Assembly: GCA_050304175.1 (NCBI GenBank)
Contig: JBNLDE010000255.1
Coordinates: 1 to 39,744 of the forward strand
DNA length: 39,744 nt
Reading direction: 5' to 3'
From: JAIOIW01 sp050304175
Lineage (GTDB): Bacteria; Pseudomonadota; Alphaproteobacteria; Rhizobiales; Rhizobiaceae
The notes under the pieces were generated by a model, which worked only from the letters and a program-made list of their open reading frames with translations, made no database searches and had not been told where the DNA came from. The stretch's first letter is position 1, and each line of letters starts with the position of its first letter. Both the position numbers and the translations under genes were made by a program. Below, piece by piece: positions 15,183-23,627 of the stretch.

Positions 15183-16226
15183 ATGACCGCCATCTGCAAG
15201 GCCGCCTGCATCGGCGGCGGGGTTATCGGCGCCGGATGGGTCGCCCGCCTGGCGCTCAACGGCATCGACGTCAATGTCTACGACCCGGATCCACAGTCCG
15301 AACGCAAGGTTGCCACGGTGCTGGCCAATGCGCGCCGCGCCTACGGGATGATGGCGCCGGAAGGCCTGCCGGCGGAAGGCCGGATCACCCATGCCGGCTC
15401 GCTGGCCGAAGCGGTTTCCGGCGCCGACTTCATCCAGAAGAGCGTGCCTGAGCGCCTCGACCTCAAGCACAAGGTGCTGACCGAGATCTGCGCGCACGCG
15501 CCTAGGGACGCGCTGGTCGCGTCGTCGACGTCGGGCATCCTTCCCAGCCACATGCAAACGGCGCTCAAGGAGCCGGAACGCTTCGTCGTCGCCCATCCCT
15601 ACAACCCGGTTTACCTGTTGCCGCTGGTCGAGATTGTCGGCGGTGTCGACACAGCGCCCGAGACGATTGAGCGCGCGCGAAAGGTCTATGCTTCGATCGG
15701 CATGAAGCCGGTCGTGATCCGCAAGGAGATCGAGGCCTTTGTCGGCGACCGGCTGCTCGAGGCGATCTGGCGAGAGGCGCTGTGGCTGATCAAGGACGGC
15801 ATCTGCACGACGGAGGAACTCGACGACATCGTGCGCTATTCCTTCGGCCTGCGCTACGCCCAGATGGGCATTTTCGACGTCTATCGCGTCGCGGGCGGCG
15901 AGGCCGGCATGCGCCATTTTCTCGCCCAGTTCGGCCCTTGCCTGACCTGGCCGTGGACCAAGCTGACCGACGTACCGGAATTCAACGACGCACTGGTCGA
16001 TCTTATCGCAGGCCAGTCCGACGCCCAGTCGGGCCATATCCCGATCCGCGAGATGGAGCGTATTCGCGACGACAACCTCATCGCTATCATGGATGCGCTG
16101 AGCCGGGGAAACCACGGCGAGGGTTGGGGCGCGGGCGCGCAACTGGCAACCTACCGCAAGGATCTCGCCGCGCGCGCAGCCAGGGCGAAAGCGGCCAAGC
16201 CGAGGAAGAAAACGGAAAAGGCCTGA
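15183..16226 (+). CDS. lcdH: L-carnitine 3-dehydrogenase
   Basis: An NAD-dependent dehydrogenase of the 3-hydroxyacyl-CoA dehydrogenase fold that oxidises L-carnitine to 3-dehydrocarnitine in the cytosol. The Rossmann motif is GGGVIGAGWVA (11-21), with an acidic residue at the end of the second strand (YDPD). The catalytic His138-Glu150 pair lies in AHPYNPVYLLPLVE. Later segments (DRLLEAIWREAL, GLRYAQMG, AGGEAGMRHFLAQFGP) match Pseudomonas CdhA closely. At 347 residues it lacks the C-terminal betainyl-CoA thioesterase domain fused to some homologues; the tail is a short lysine- and alanine-rich stretch. The ATG at 15183 has GGAG about ten bases upstream and replaces the longer open frame from 15099. 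Confidence 0.95.
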   Translation: MTAICKAACIGGGVIGAGWVARLALNGIDVNVYDPDPQSERKVATVLANARRAYGMMAPEGLPAEGRITHAGSLAEAVSGADFIQKSVPERLDLKHKVLTEICAHAPRDALVASSTSGILPSHMQTALKEPERFVVAHPYNPVYLLPLVEIVGGVDTAPETIERARKVYASIGMKPVVIRKEIEAFVGDRLLEAIWREALWLIKDGICTTEELDDIVRYSFGLRYAQMGIFDVYRVAGGEAGMRHFLAQFGPCLTWPWTKLTDVPEFNDALVDLIAGQSDAQSGHIPIREMERIRDDNLIAIMDALSRGNHGEGWGAGAQLATYRKDLAARAARAKAAKPRKKTEKA

Positions 16227-16230
16227 GCCG

Positions 16231-17394
16231 ATGGATTTTTCGCTGACCGAAGAACAGCGCCTGATCGCCGAGACCACGCGCGCCTTCGTGGAAAACGAAC
16301 TCTATCCGCACGAGGCCGAGATCGAGCGCACCGGCGTTCTGCGCCCGGAACTGATGCAGGAGCTCAAGGCCAAGGCGATCGAAGCCGGGCTTTACGCCGC
16401 CAACATTCCGGAAGAATTCGGCGGCGCCGGCCTCGATACGCTGACCTGGCTGCTTTACGAGAAGGAGCTTGGCCGCGCCAACTACGCGCTGCACTGGACC
16501 TGCGTCGCCCGGCCGTCCAACATCCTGTGCGCCGGCACGCCCGGACAGCGCGAGAAATACCTCCTGCCCTGCGTGCGCGGCGAGAAATCCGACTGCCTGG
16601 CGATGACCGAGCCGGGCGCGGGTTCCGACCTGCGCGGCATGAAAGCGATCGCCATGCGCGACGGCGGCGACTGGGTGCTGAACGGTACCAAGCATTTCAT
16701 CAGCCATGCCGACATCGCCGATTTCGCCATCGTCTTCATGAAATCCGGCGAGGAAGACACTCCGCGCGGGAGGAAGGCGCAGATCACTGCCTTCTTCGTC
16801 GACAAGGACCATCGGGGCTTTGCCGTGCGCGACGGCTACCGCAACGTCTCGCATCGCGGCTATACCAACTCGATCCTCGAATTCGACAATTGCCGCCTGC
16901 CCGCCGACGCCGTGCTCGGCGAGGTGCACAAGGGGTTCGAGGTCGCCAACGAATGGCTCGGCGCCACCCGCCTGCAGGTCGCCGCCACCTGCCTCGGTCG
17001 CGCCGAGCGCGCCTTCGCCCATGCCGTCGACTGGGCCGCCACCCGCGAGCAGTTCGGCCAGCCGATCGGCAAGTTCCAGGGCGTCTCCTTCAAGCTCGCC
17101 GACATGGCGGTGGAGATGAAGGCGGCCGAACTGATGGTGCTGGAAGCCGGCTGGAAGTTCGACCAGGGCACGGTGACCGACGCCGACATGGCCATGGCCA
17201 AGCTCAAGGCAACCGAGATGCTGGCCTTCGTCGCCGACGAGGCGGTCCAGATCCATGGCGGCATGGGGCTGATGGACGAGCTGCCGCTGGAGCGCATCTG
17301 GCGCGACGCGCGCATCGAGCGCATCTGGGAAGGCACCAGCGAGATCCAGCGCCACATCATCTCCCGCGCCCTACTCAGGCCGCTAGGCGCGTGA
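16231..17394 (+). CDS. Acyl-CoA dehydrogenase, probably gamma-butyrobetainyl-CoA type
   Basis: An FAD-dependent acyl-CoA dehydrogenase of 387 residues with the standard layout: alpha-helical N-terminal domain, central FAD-contacting segment (LAMTEPGAGSDLRGM and WVLNGTKHFISHADIADF) and C-terminal helical domain ending EGTSEIQRHI, where the Glu of EGT (near residue 370) is the catalytic base. It passes electrons to ETF; no ETF genes are in the window. It starts four bases after the carnitine dehydrogenase stop and shares a run with a CaiD-type dehydratase and a CoA ligase. This suggests that it oxidises gamma-butyrobetainyl-CoA to crotonobetainyl-CoA. The substrate is inferred from context; the family alone says only short acyl-CoA. 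Confidence 0.9.
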   Translation: MDFSLTEEQRLIAETTRAFVENELYPHEAEIERTGVLRPELMQELKAKAIEAGLYAANIPEEFGGAGLDTLTWLLYEKELGRANYALHWTCVARPSNILCAGTPGQREKYLLPCVRGEKSDCLAMTEPGAGSDLRGMKAIAMRDGGDWVLNGTKHFISHADIADFAIVFMKSGEEDTPRGRKAQITAFFVDKDHRGFAVRDGYRNVSHRGYTNSILEFDNCRLPADAVLGEVHKGFEVANEWLGATRLQVAATCLGRAERAFAHAVDWAATREQFGQPIGKFQGVSFKLADMAVEMKAAELMVLEAGWKFDQGTVTDADMAMAKLKATEMLAFVADEAVQIHGGMGLMDELPLERIWRDARIERIWEGTSEIQRHIISRALLRPLGA

Positions 17395-17404
17395 CCGCCG
17401 GACC

Positions 17405-18079
17405 ATGCGCGAGACCGAACTCTATGCCCCGGTGAAGGCGATGCTCGAAGCGCAAGGCTACGAGGTCAAGGGCGAGGTCGGCGCCGCCGACATCGTCGCC
17501 ATTCGCGGCGATGAGCCGCCGCTCGTCGTCGAACTCAAGACCGGGTTCTCGCTCGCCCTCTTTCACCAGGCTATCGCCCGGCTGAAGCTGACGGATACGG
17601 TCTATGTCGCCGTGCCGCAGTGGAAGGGACGGGCGGGCTGGAAAGCCTTTGCCGCAAACAAGACACTGTGCCGCAGGCTCGGTCTCGGATTGATCACGGT
17701 GCGAATGGACGACGGCCATGTCGACGTGCATCTCGACCCTGGTCCCTACAGTCCGCGCCAGTCGGCGGCGCGGCGAAACCGCCTGCTGCGCGAGTTCCAG
17801 CACCGCGTGGGCGATCCCAACACCGGCGGCACGACGCGCAGGACGGTCATCACCCACTACCGGCAGGACGCGTTGCGCTGCCTGCGCCATCTCGGCACGA
17901 ACGGCGCCACGAAAGCATCCGACGTGGCGAAGGCGACATCGGTGGAGCGGGCGCGCCAGATCATGGCCGACGACCATTACGGATGGTTCGAGCGCGTCGA
18001 GCGCGGAATCTACGCGATCACCCCGAAAGGCATTGAGGCCTTGACCGAGTTCAAAGCCGAGATCGAGGCGCTGGCATGA
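17405..18079 (+). CDS. DUF2161 PD-(D/E)XK-fold protein
   Basis: A 224-residue protein of the DUF2161 family. Residues 1-110 form a PD-(D/E)XK nuclease-like core: Glu near the start of helix 1 (RETELYAPVKAML), Asp29 in AADIVAI, Glu43-Leu-Lys45 in VVELKTG, and Gln55 in the following helix. The signature is therefore intact. The last about 60 residues (YRQDALRCLRHLG to GIYAITPKGIEAL) look like a winged helix. The function of the family is unknown to me. The gene sits inside the carnitine run, ten bases after the dehydrogenase, and its stop overlaps the start of the CoA ligase (ATGA), so it is co-translated with metabolic enzymes. A nuclease or DNA-binding regulatory role are both possible. Confidence 0.85.
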   Translation: MRETELYAPVKAMLEAQGYEVKGEVGAADIVAIRGDEPPLVVELKTGFSLALFHQAIARLKLTDTVYVAVPQWKGRAGWKAFAANKTLCRRLGLGLITVRMDDGHVDVHLDPGPYSPRQSAARRNRLLREFQHRVGDPNTGGTTRRTVITHYRQDALRCLRHLGTNGATKASDVAKATSVERARQIMADDHYGWFERVERGIYAITPKGIEALTEFKAEIEALA

Positions 18080-20148
18080 CCCGTTCGCTTGCCCGCCTGC
18101 TCAATCCCACCTCGATCGCGGTCTTCGGCGGATCGTGGGCCGCCGCCGTCATTCGCCAGACGCGCAAGATGGGCTTCGCCGGCGATATCTGGCCGGTTCA
18201 TCCGACAAGGGAAACGATCGAGGAATTGCCGGTCTTCCGCTTCGTCGAGGACCTGCCGCGCGCGCCCGATGCCGCCTTTGTCGGCGTCAACCGCGCCATA
18301 ACGCCCGCCATCGTCCGCGCGCTCGCCGAAGCTGGCGCGGGCGGCGCGGTCTGTTTTGCTTCCGGCTTCCGCGAGGCGGGACTGGACGACGCCGACGGCG
18401 AACGCCTTCAGCACGAGCTCGTCGCCGCCGCCGGCGACATGCCGGTCCTCGGGCCCAATTGCTACGGCCTGCTCAACTATTGCGACGGCGTGGCGCTCTG
18501 GCCGGACCAGCATGGCGGCGTGCGCCTGGCGGAAGGCGCGCTGGGCGCGGCGATCGTCACGCAATCCTCCAACATCGCCATCAACATGACCATGCAGGCG
18601 CGCGGCCTGCCGCTCGCCTTCGTCGTCACTGCCGGCAACCAGGCGCAGACCGGCCTGTCGGACCTGGCGCTCGGCCTGCTGCAAGACGAGCGGGTTTCGG
18701 TGCTCGGCCTGCACATCGAAGGCTTCGACAGCGTCGCCGGCTTCGAGCGCCTCGCCGCGCGCGCCCGCGATCTCGGCAAGCCGATTGTCGCGCTGAAGGT
18801 CGGCAAGTCCGAACAGGCCCGCGAAGCAGCGGTCACCCACACTGCATCGCTTGCCGGGGCCGATGCTGCATCCGACGCCTTTCTCGGGCGCCTGGGGATC
18901 GGCCGGGTCCATTCCATCCCGGCCTTTTTGGAAACCCTGAAACTGCTGCACGTCGCCGGACCGCTGCCCGGCAACACGTTGTCGTCGCTGAGCTGTTCGG
19001 GCGGCGAAGCCTCGATCATGGCCGATGCCGCGGAAGGGCGCGGCGTTGTCTTTCCCTCGCTTGCGGCAGGTCACCGCGCGGCAGTCAAGGCGACGCTAGG
19101 CCCGCTGGTCGCCGTGGCCAATCCGCTCGACTACCACACCTACATCTGGAACCACGAAGCGGCCATGACGGCCACCTTCTCGGCCTTCCTGTCGAGCAGC
19201 TATGACCTCAATTTCCTGGTTCTCGATTTTCCGCGCACCGACCGTTGCGACGATGGCGACTGGCACGCCACGGTTCGCGCCTTCGATGCGGCGCTGAGGG
19301 CAAACATGGCGCGCGGCGCGATCCTCTCCACCTTGCCGGAGAACATGCCGGAGCGCTGGGCAGCCGACATCATAGCGCGCGGCATGGCGCCCATGCAGGG
19401 GATCACCGAGGCGATCGAGGCGGCCGAGGCGGCCGTGTCGATTGGCGCGGCCTGGGAGAGAGAGCCGCCCGTGCCGGTTATCGGCGCCCGCTCAGCCGGC
19501 GATGGCATGACCATCACGCTGGACGAGGCGGATGCCAAGGCCCGCCTCGCCGCCGCCGGTCTGCCAGTGCCGCCCGGCAGGCGCTGCGTTGATTCCACCG
19601 AGGCCGTTCTCGCAGCCTGCGAGGTCGGTTTCCCCGTCGCCGTCAAGGCGCTCGGCATCGCCCACAAGTCGGAGGCGGGCGCGGTGCGCCTGAATCTTCG
19701 CACGGATGAAGCGGTACGAGCGACCGCCGAAGCGCTCGGCGCCCTGGGCAGCGGCCTTTATGTCGAGCGCATGGTCGAGGATGGCACCGCCGAACTGATC
19801 GCCGGTATTACCCGCGATCCCGTGTTCGGCCCGGTGTTGACCATCGGCGCCGGCGGCGTGCTGGCCGAGCTGCTGGCCGACAGCCGCACCCTGCCGCTGC
19901 CCGCCTCGCGCGCCGACGTCGAGAGTGCGCTCCGCTCGCTGAAGCTGTTCCCGCTGCTCGATGGCTACCGTGGTCGCCCGAAAGCCGATCTCGACGCCGC
20001 GGTCGAAGCCCTGCTTGGCATCGCCGCTTTCGCGGCCGACAATGCCGGGCGCATCGTCGAAATGGACATCAACCCGCTGATCGTCTGCGCCGAGGGAAGA
20101 GGCGCCTGGATCGCCGACGCCCTGATCGTTGAGGAGGAGAGACATTGA
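18076..20148 (+). CDS. ADP-forming acyl-CoA ligase (acetate-CoA ligase family), fused subunits
   Basis: A 690-residue NDP-forming acyl-CoA synthetase with both subunits in one chain: an N-terminal CoA-binding Rossmann domain (about 10-125), a succinyl-CoA-ligase-like middle with GPNCYGLLN (127-134) and the conserved THTASLAG (254-261), and a C-terminal ATP-grasp domain (about 475-690; FPVAVKALGIAHKSEAG, IGAGGVLAELL, EMDINPLIV). It makes an acyl-CoA from free acid, ATP and CoA. In this operon the likely acids are gamma-butyrobetaine, crotonobetaine or carnitine, a job done by the AMP-forming CaiC in E. coli. It overlaps the preceding gene by four bases and the following caiD-like gene by four, so all three are coupled. 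Confidence 0.9.
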   Translation: MTRSLARLLNPTSIAVFGGSWAAAVIRQTRKMGFAGDIWPVHPTRETIEELPVFRFVEDLPRAPDAAFVGVNRAITPAIVRALAEAGAGGAVCFASGFREAGLDDADGERLQHELVAAAGDMPVLGPNCYGLLNYCDGVALWPDQHGGVRLAEGALGAAIVTQSSNIAINMTMQARGLPLAFVVTAGNQAQTGLSDLALGLLQDERVSVLGLHIEGFDSVAGFERLAARARDLGKPIVALKVGKSEQAREAAVTHTASLAGADAASDAFLGRLGIGRVHSIPAFLETLKLLHVAGPLPGNTLSSLSCSGGEASIMADAAEGRGVVFPSLAAGHRAAVKATLGPLVAVANPLDYHTYIWNHEAAMTATFSAFLSSSYDLNFLVLDFPRTDRCDDGDWHATVRAFDAALRANMARGAILSTLPENMPERWAADIIARGMAPMQGITEAIEAAEAAVSIGAAWEREPPVPVIGARSAGDGMTITLDEADAKARLAAAGLPVPPGRRCVDSTEAVLAACEVGFPVAVKALGIAHKSEAGAVRLNLRTDEAVRATAEALGALGSGLYVERMVEDGTAELIAGITRDPVFGPVLTIGAGGVLAELLADSRTLPLPASRADVESALRSLKLFPLLDGYRGRPKADLDAAVEALLGIAAFAADNAGRIVEMDINPLIVCAEGRGAWIADALIVEEERH

Positions 20149-20930
20149 CGGAAGTCATCCGCACCCGCCGCGAGGGCGGCATCCTGGAAGTGTCCCTCGA
20201 CCGGCCCAAGGCCAACGCGATCGACCTTGCCACCTCGCGCCTGATGGGCGAGACCTTCAAGGCGTTCCGCGACGACCCGGACTTTCGCGTCGCCATCGTG
20301 CGGACCGCGGGCGACAAGTTCTTCTCTGCCGGCTGGGACCTGAAAGCCGCAGCGTCCGGCGACGCGGTCGACGGCGACTACGGCGTCGGCGGCTTCGCCG
20401 GCCTGCAGGAGCTGCGCGACCTCAACAAGCCGGTCATCGCCGCGGTCAACGGCATGGCGGTCGGCGGCGGCTTCGAACTGGCGCTGTCCTGCGACCTGAT
20501 CTACGCCTCCGCGCACTCCACCTTCGCCCTGCCGGAAATCCGCGCCGGCACGCTGGCCGACGCCGCGACCGTGAAACTGCCGAAACGCATTCCCTACCAC
20601 GTCGCCATGGACCTGCTGTTCACCGGCCGCTGGATGGACGTCGACGAGGCGCACCACTGGGGCCTTGTCAACGAGATCCTGCCCGACGACGAAAAACTGA
20701 TGGACCGCGTCTGGGAGATTGCGCGGCTACTGGAATCCGGCCCGCCGCTGGTCTTCGCCGCGATCAAGGAGGTCGCGCGCGAGGCCGAGGCCATGACCTT
20801 CCAGGACGCGATGAACCGGATCACCAAGCGCAAGTTCCGCACGGTCGACGAGCTCTACGCATCTGAAGACAACAAGGAAGGCTTCCGCGCCTTCGCCGAG
20901 AAACGCGATCCGGTCTGGAAGGGCAAATAA
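20145..20930 (+). CDS. caiD: Carnitinyl-CoA dehydratase (crotonobetainyl-CoA hydratase)
   Basis: A crotonase-superfamily enzyme of 261 residues that hydrates crotonobetainyl-CoA to L-carnitinyl-CoA. It aligns with E. coli CaiD without gaps over the first about 135 residues: RPKANAID, FFSAGWDLKAAA (59-70), GGFAGL, GGGFELAL and FALPE. The two catalytic glutamates fall at the same numbers as in CaiD, Glu111 and Glu131. The C-terminus (FAEKRDPVWKGK) is also shared. The start is the TTG at 20145, which overlaps the preceding TGA (TTGA) and has GAGGAGGAGAG upstream; the CaiD N-terminus supports it. It is the last gene of the carnitine-type run. Among all cluster members, this one ties the pathway most directly to carnitine-CoA chemistry. 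Confidence 0.92.
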   Translation: MTEVIRTRREGGILEVSLDRPKANAIDLATSRLMGETFKAFRDDPDFRVAIVRTAGDKFFSAGWDLKAAASGDAVDGDYGVGGFAGLQELRDLNKPVIAAVNGMAVGGGFELALSCDLIYASAHSTFALPEIRAGTLADAATVKLPKRIPYHVAMDLLFTGRWMDVDEAHHWGLVNEILPDDEKLMDRVWEIARLLESGPPLVFAAIKEVAREAEAMTFQDAMNRITKRKFRTVDELYASEDNKEGFRAFAEKRDPVWKGK

Positions 20931-21074
20931 CCTGCCGATGGTGCTGGCCGGCGACAGCGCCGACGGCAAGGCAATATCCACGCGCGGCAAGGGCGAGCGG
21001 CCTGGCAAACCGGGTTGTCTGCGCCTGCCATCCCGGCGACAATCGGTCTTGAAAATCATCGTTGCGAGAAAGTC

Positions 21075-22046
21075 ATGGCCGCTCACTCCGGATCGAAAAC
21101 CGTCATCTATGCCGCGATGGCGGGCAATCTGGCGATCGCTGCGACGAAGTTCGTGGCGACCGCATATACCGGCAGTTCGGCGATGCTGTCGGAGGGGGTG
21201 CATTCGCTCGTCGATACCGGAAACGGCGCACTTCTGCTCTACGGCCTGAGGCGCTCGACGCGCCCGCCCAACGCGAACCATCCCTTCGGCCACGGGCGCG
21301 AGCTTTACTTCTGGAGCTTCATCGTCGCGCTCCTCGTCTTTGCGCTCGGCGCCGGCGTCTCGTTCTACGAAGGTGTGATCCACATTCTTCAACCCGTGCC
21401 AACGACCGATATCACGGTCAATTTCGTGGTGCTGGGCCTCGCCATGCTGTTCGAGGGGTATTCGTGGTCCATCGCGCTCAGGGAGTTCCGCGAGGTCAAG
21501 GGCGAACGGGGCTATATCGAGGCCGTGCGCGAGAGCAAGGACCCGAGCGTCTTCACCGTGCTGTTCGAGGATACGGCGGCCCTGCTCGGTCTGGTCGTCG
21601 CCTTTGGCGGCATCGCCGGCGCCCACTACCTTGAAATGCCGGTGCTCGACGGCGTGGCTTCCATCGGTATCGCGTTCATCCTCGGGATCGCAGCCGCCTT
21701 CCTGGCCCGTGAAAGCAAGGGCCTGCTGATGGGAGAACCGGCCGCGCCCGAGCTGGAGGCGGGCGTGATGGAAATCGTGCGGGCCGATCCGCTCGTCGAC
21801 AACGCCAACGGGCTGGTCACCGTGCACCTCGGACCAACCCAGATCCTTGCCGGTCTCAGCGTCGATTTCCGCGACGACGTCAGCGGACATGAAATCGAAC
21901 TTTGCGTCGACCGCATCGAGATGCGTATCCGCGCGCATTTTCCGGACGTCGTTTCCGTCTTCGTCAAGCCGCAGAAACGCGAGACCTGGCGCGAGCGCGG
22001 CCGGCTGATGACCTATGAAGCGCCGGGAACCGGGGCGTCGGATTAG
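21075..22046 (+). CDS. Cation diffusion facilitator (CDF) transporter, SLC30A9-like
   Basis: An inner-membrane divalent metal/proton antiporter of the CDF family, 323 residues with about six membrane helices and a cytoplasmic C-terminal domain. The metal site in helix 2 is clear (SEGVHSLVDTGN, His43 and Asp47), followed by the FGHGRELYFW loop. In helix 5 the usual histidine-aspartate pair is replaced by FEDTAALLGL, as in the SLC30A9/ZnT9-like branch, so metal choice (Zn, Fe, Mn) cannot be predicted. The open frame starts at 21015, but the ATG at 21075 begins the conserved N-terminus; its ribosome binding site is poor. It is separated by 144 bases from the carnitine run and has no obvious functional tie to it. 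Confidence 0.9.
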   Translation: MAAHSGSKTVIYAAMAGNLAIAATKFVATAYTGSSAMLSEGVHSLVDTGNGALLLYGLRRSTRPPNANHPFGHGRELYFWSFIVALLVFALGAGVSFYEGVIHILQPVPTTDITVNFVVLGLAMLFEGYSWSIALREFREVKGERGYIEAVRESKDPSVFTVLFEDTAALLGLVVAFGGIAGAHYLEMPVLDGVASIGIAFILGIAAAFLARESKGLLMGEPAAPELEAGVMEIVRADPLVDNANGLVTVHLGPTQILAGLSVDFRDDVSGHEIELCVDRIEMRIRAHFPDVVSVFVKPQKRETWRERGRLMTYEAPGTGASD

Positions 22047-22215
22047 CAACGGTTTCGCCTTCGCCGCGGCTTCGATCGCGCTACGATCCTCCCCCACTGA
22101 TCCGCGCACATGCCGATCCGGCCGGGACAGTGAACAAGCGTTGAAATCGGGCGCAATAGGGTATTGTTAAACCCGGTGGAGTATTAGACGAGCCGATAAA
22201 ACTGGAACCGATCCG

Positions 22216-22665
22216 ATGTCGCAGACCGTATTCGTCCTCAACGGCCCCAACCTCAACCTGCTCGGCAAGCGCCAGCCGGAAATCTACGGTAGCGAGTCGC
22301 TGGCCGATGTCGAAGCGGCCTGCCGCGCAACCGCCAAGGCGCACGGGCTTTCGATCCGGTTCCACCAGTCCAACGCCGAATTCCAGATCATCGACTGGAT
22401 TCACGAGGCGCGCGAAGCCGCCGCCGGCATCGTCATCAACCCGGCCGCCTTCACCCATACTTCGGTGGCGATCCTGGATGCGCTCAACGCGTTCGACGGC
22501 CCCGTGATCGAGGTGCACATCTCCAACGTGCACAAGCGCGAGGCATTCCGCCATCATTCCTACGTCTCGCTGCGCGCCGACGGCGTGATCGCCGGACTGG
22601 GCACCCATGGCTACACCCTGGCACTGGAACGCATGGCCAGCCTGTTGTCCCCCGTGCAGGGCTAG
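22216..22665 (+). CDS. aroQ: 3-dehydroquinate dehydratase, type II
   Basis: Type II dehydroquinase of the shikimate pathway, converting 3-dehydroquinate to 3-dehydroshikimate. The 149 residues are the normal length. The signature VLNGPNLNLLGKRQPEIYG (7-25) holds Arg19 and the catalytic Tyr24; INPAAFTHTS (75-83, His81) and EVHISN (His101) complete the active site. It assembles as a dodecamer in known relatives. In many alphaproteobacteria aroQ is followed by the accB-accC biotin carboxylase genes; here it is not, and it stands alone between a CDF transporter and a short-chain dehydrogenase. The 169 bases before it show no convincing promoter by eye. Confidence 0.97.
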   Translation: MSQTVFVLNGPNLNLLGKRQPEIYGSESLADVEAACRATAKAHGLSIRFHQSNAEFQIIDWIHEAREAAAGIVINPAAFTHTSVAILDALNAFDGPVIEVHISNVHKREAFRHHSYVSLRADGVIAGLGTHGYTLALERMASLLSPVQG

Positions 22666-22820
22666 CCCTTTCGATCGGGTTACCCCATTCCGTCGTCGAT
22701 CCCCGGTGTTGAGGCTTCGGGCGCGACAACGTATTCACCGCTGTTTCGCACCTCCGGATTGGATCGGACCTGGAAACGATGTTTGATACGATCTGACGTC
22801 AGGGCAGGAGTTCGATATCG

Positions 22821-23600
22821 ATGATCAATGAGCAGACGCGTGCCGTCGTCACTGGCGGCGCCCAGGGGCTTGGCTTCGCGATTGCAAGCCGGCTGATTGC
22901 CGAAGGTTGCCGCCAGATCGCCATCGCCGATCGCGACGAGGCGAAAGGCGCCGAAGCGGCAGTTCGGCTTTCCGCGCAGGGATGCGAGGTTCATTTCATC
23001 GCTGCCGACATCTCCCGTATCGAGGATTGCCGGAGCCTCGTCGCCGCGGCAGCCGAGCGGATCGGTCCATTGAACGCGCTGGTCAATTCGGCCGCGTCGA
23101 CCGATCGCGGCGGCCTGCTCGACACGACGCCCGAACTCTGGTCCCGCATCATGGACACGAATGCGCGCGGGCCGTTCTTCACCATGCAGGCATTCGTGAA
23201 GCAGGCGCTGGACGCCGGTATAGAGGCGTCGATCGTCAACATCGTCTCCATGCTGTATCATTGCGGCCAGTCCTTCCTGGCGCCCTACTCCGCGTCGAAG
23301 GCGGCTTTGGTAAACATCACGAAGAACACCGCGCAGGCCCAGCGGACCAACCGCATCCGCTGCAACGCGGTCGCCTGCGGCTGGATGGACACGCCCGGCG
23401 AGGATGCCATCCAGAGACGGTTCCATGACGCGCCGGTCGACTGGCTGCGCCAAGTGGAAGCCAAACAGCCCTTTAGCAGGCTGATCAAGGTGGAGGAAGT
23501 CGCGCCGCTGGTGACATACCTCCTGTCGCCGCAATCTGGCGTCATGACCGGCGCCGTGATCGACGTCGACCAGCATGTGACCGGCGCCTATCCCGAATAG
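22821..23600 (+). CDS. Short-chain dehydrogenase/reductase (SDR)
   Basis: A classical SDR of 259 residues. It has the NAD(P)-binding TGGAQGLG (11-18), the structural NSAA (89-92) and the catalytic Ser143, Tyr156 and Lys160 (NIVSM and YSASK). The C-terminal part with SGVMTGAVIDVDQHVTGAYP is typical of SDRs that reduce or oxidise small carbonyls or sugars; the aspartate after the second strand (ADRD) points to NAD preference. The substrate is not predictable. AGGAG lies about twelve bases before the ATG, slightly far. It is followed 27 bases later by a small membrane-protein gene and may share a transcript with it. Confidence 0.9.
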   Translation: MINEQTRAVVTGGAQGLGFAIASRLIAEGCRQIAIADRDEAKGAEAAVRLSAQGCEVHFIAADISRIEDCRSLVAAAAERIGPLNALVNSAASTDRGGLLDTTPELWSRIMDTNARGPFFTMQAFVKQALDAGIEASIVNIVSMLYHCGQSFLAPYSASKAALVNITKNTAQAQRTNRIRCNAVACGWMDTPGEDAIQRRFHDAPVDWLRQVEAKQPFSRLIKVEEVAPLVTYLLSPQSGVMTGAVIDVDQHVTGAYPE

Positions 23601-23627
23601 GCCGGCGGAATTCGTCAGGGAACGCGC

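Noticed and set aside
20949..20962. CGGCG-ACAG-CGCCG hairpin after caiD as an operon terminator
   Set aside because: Five base pairs without a T-run in GC-rich sequence is expected by chance.
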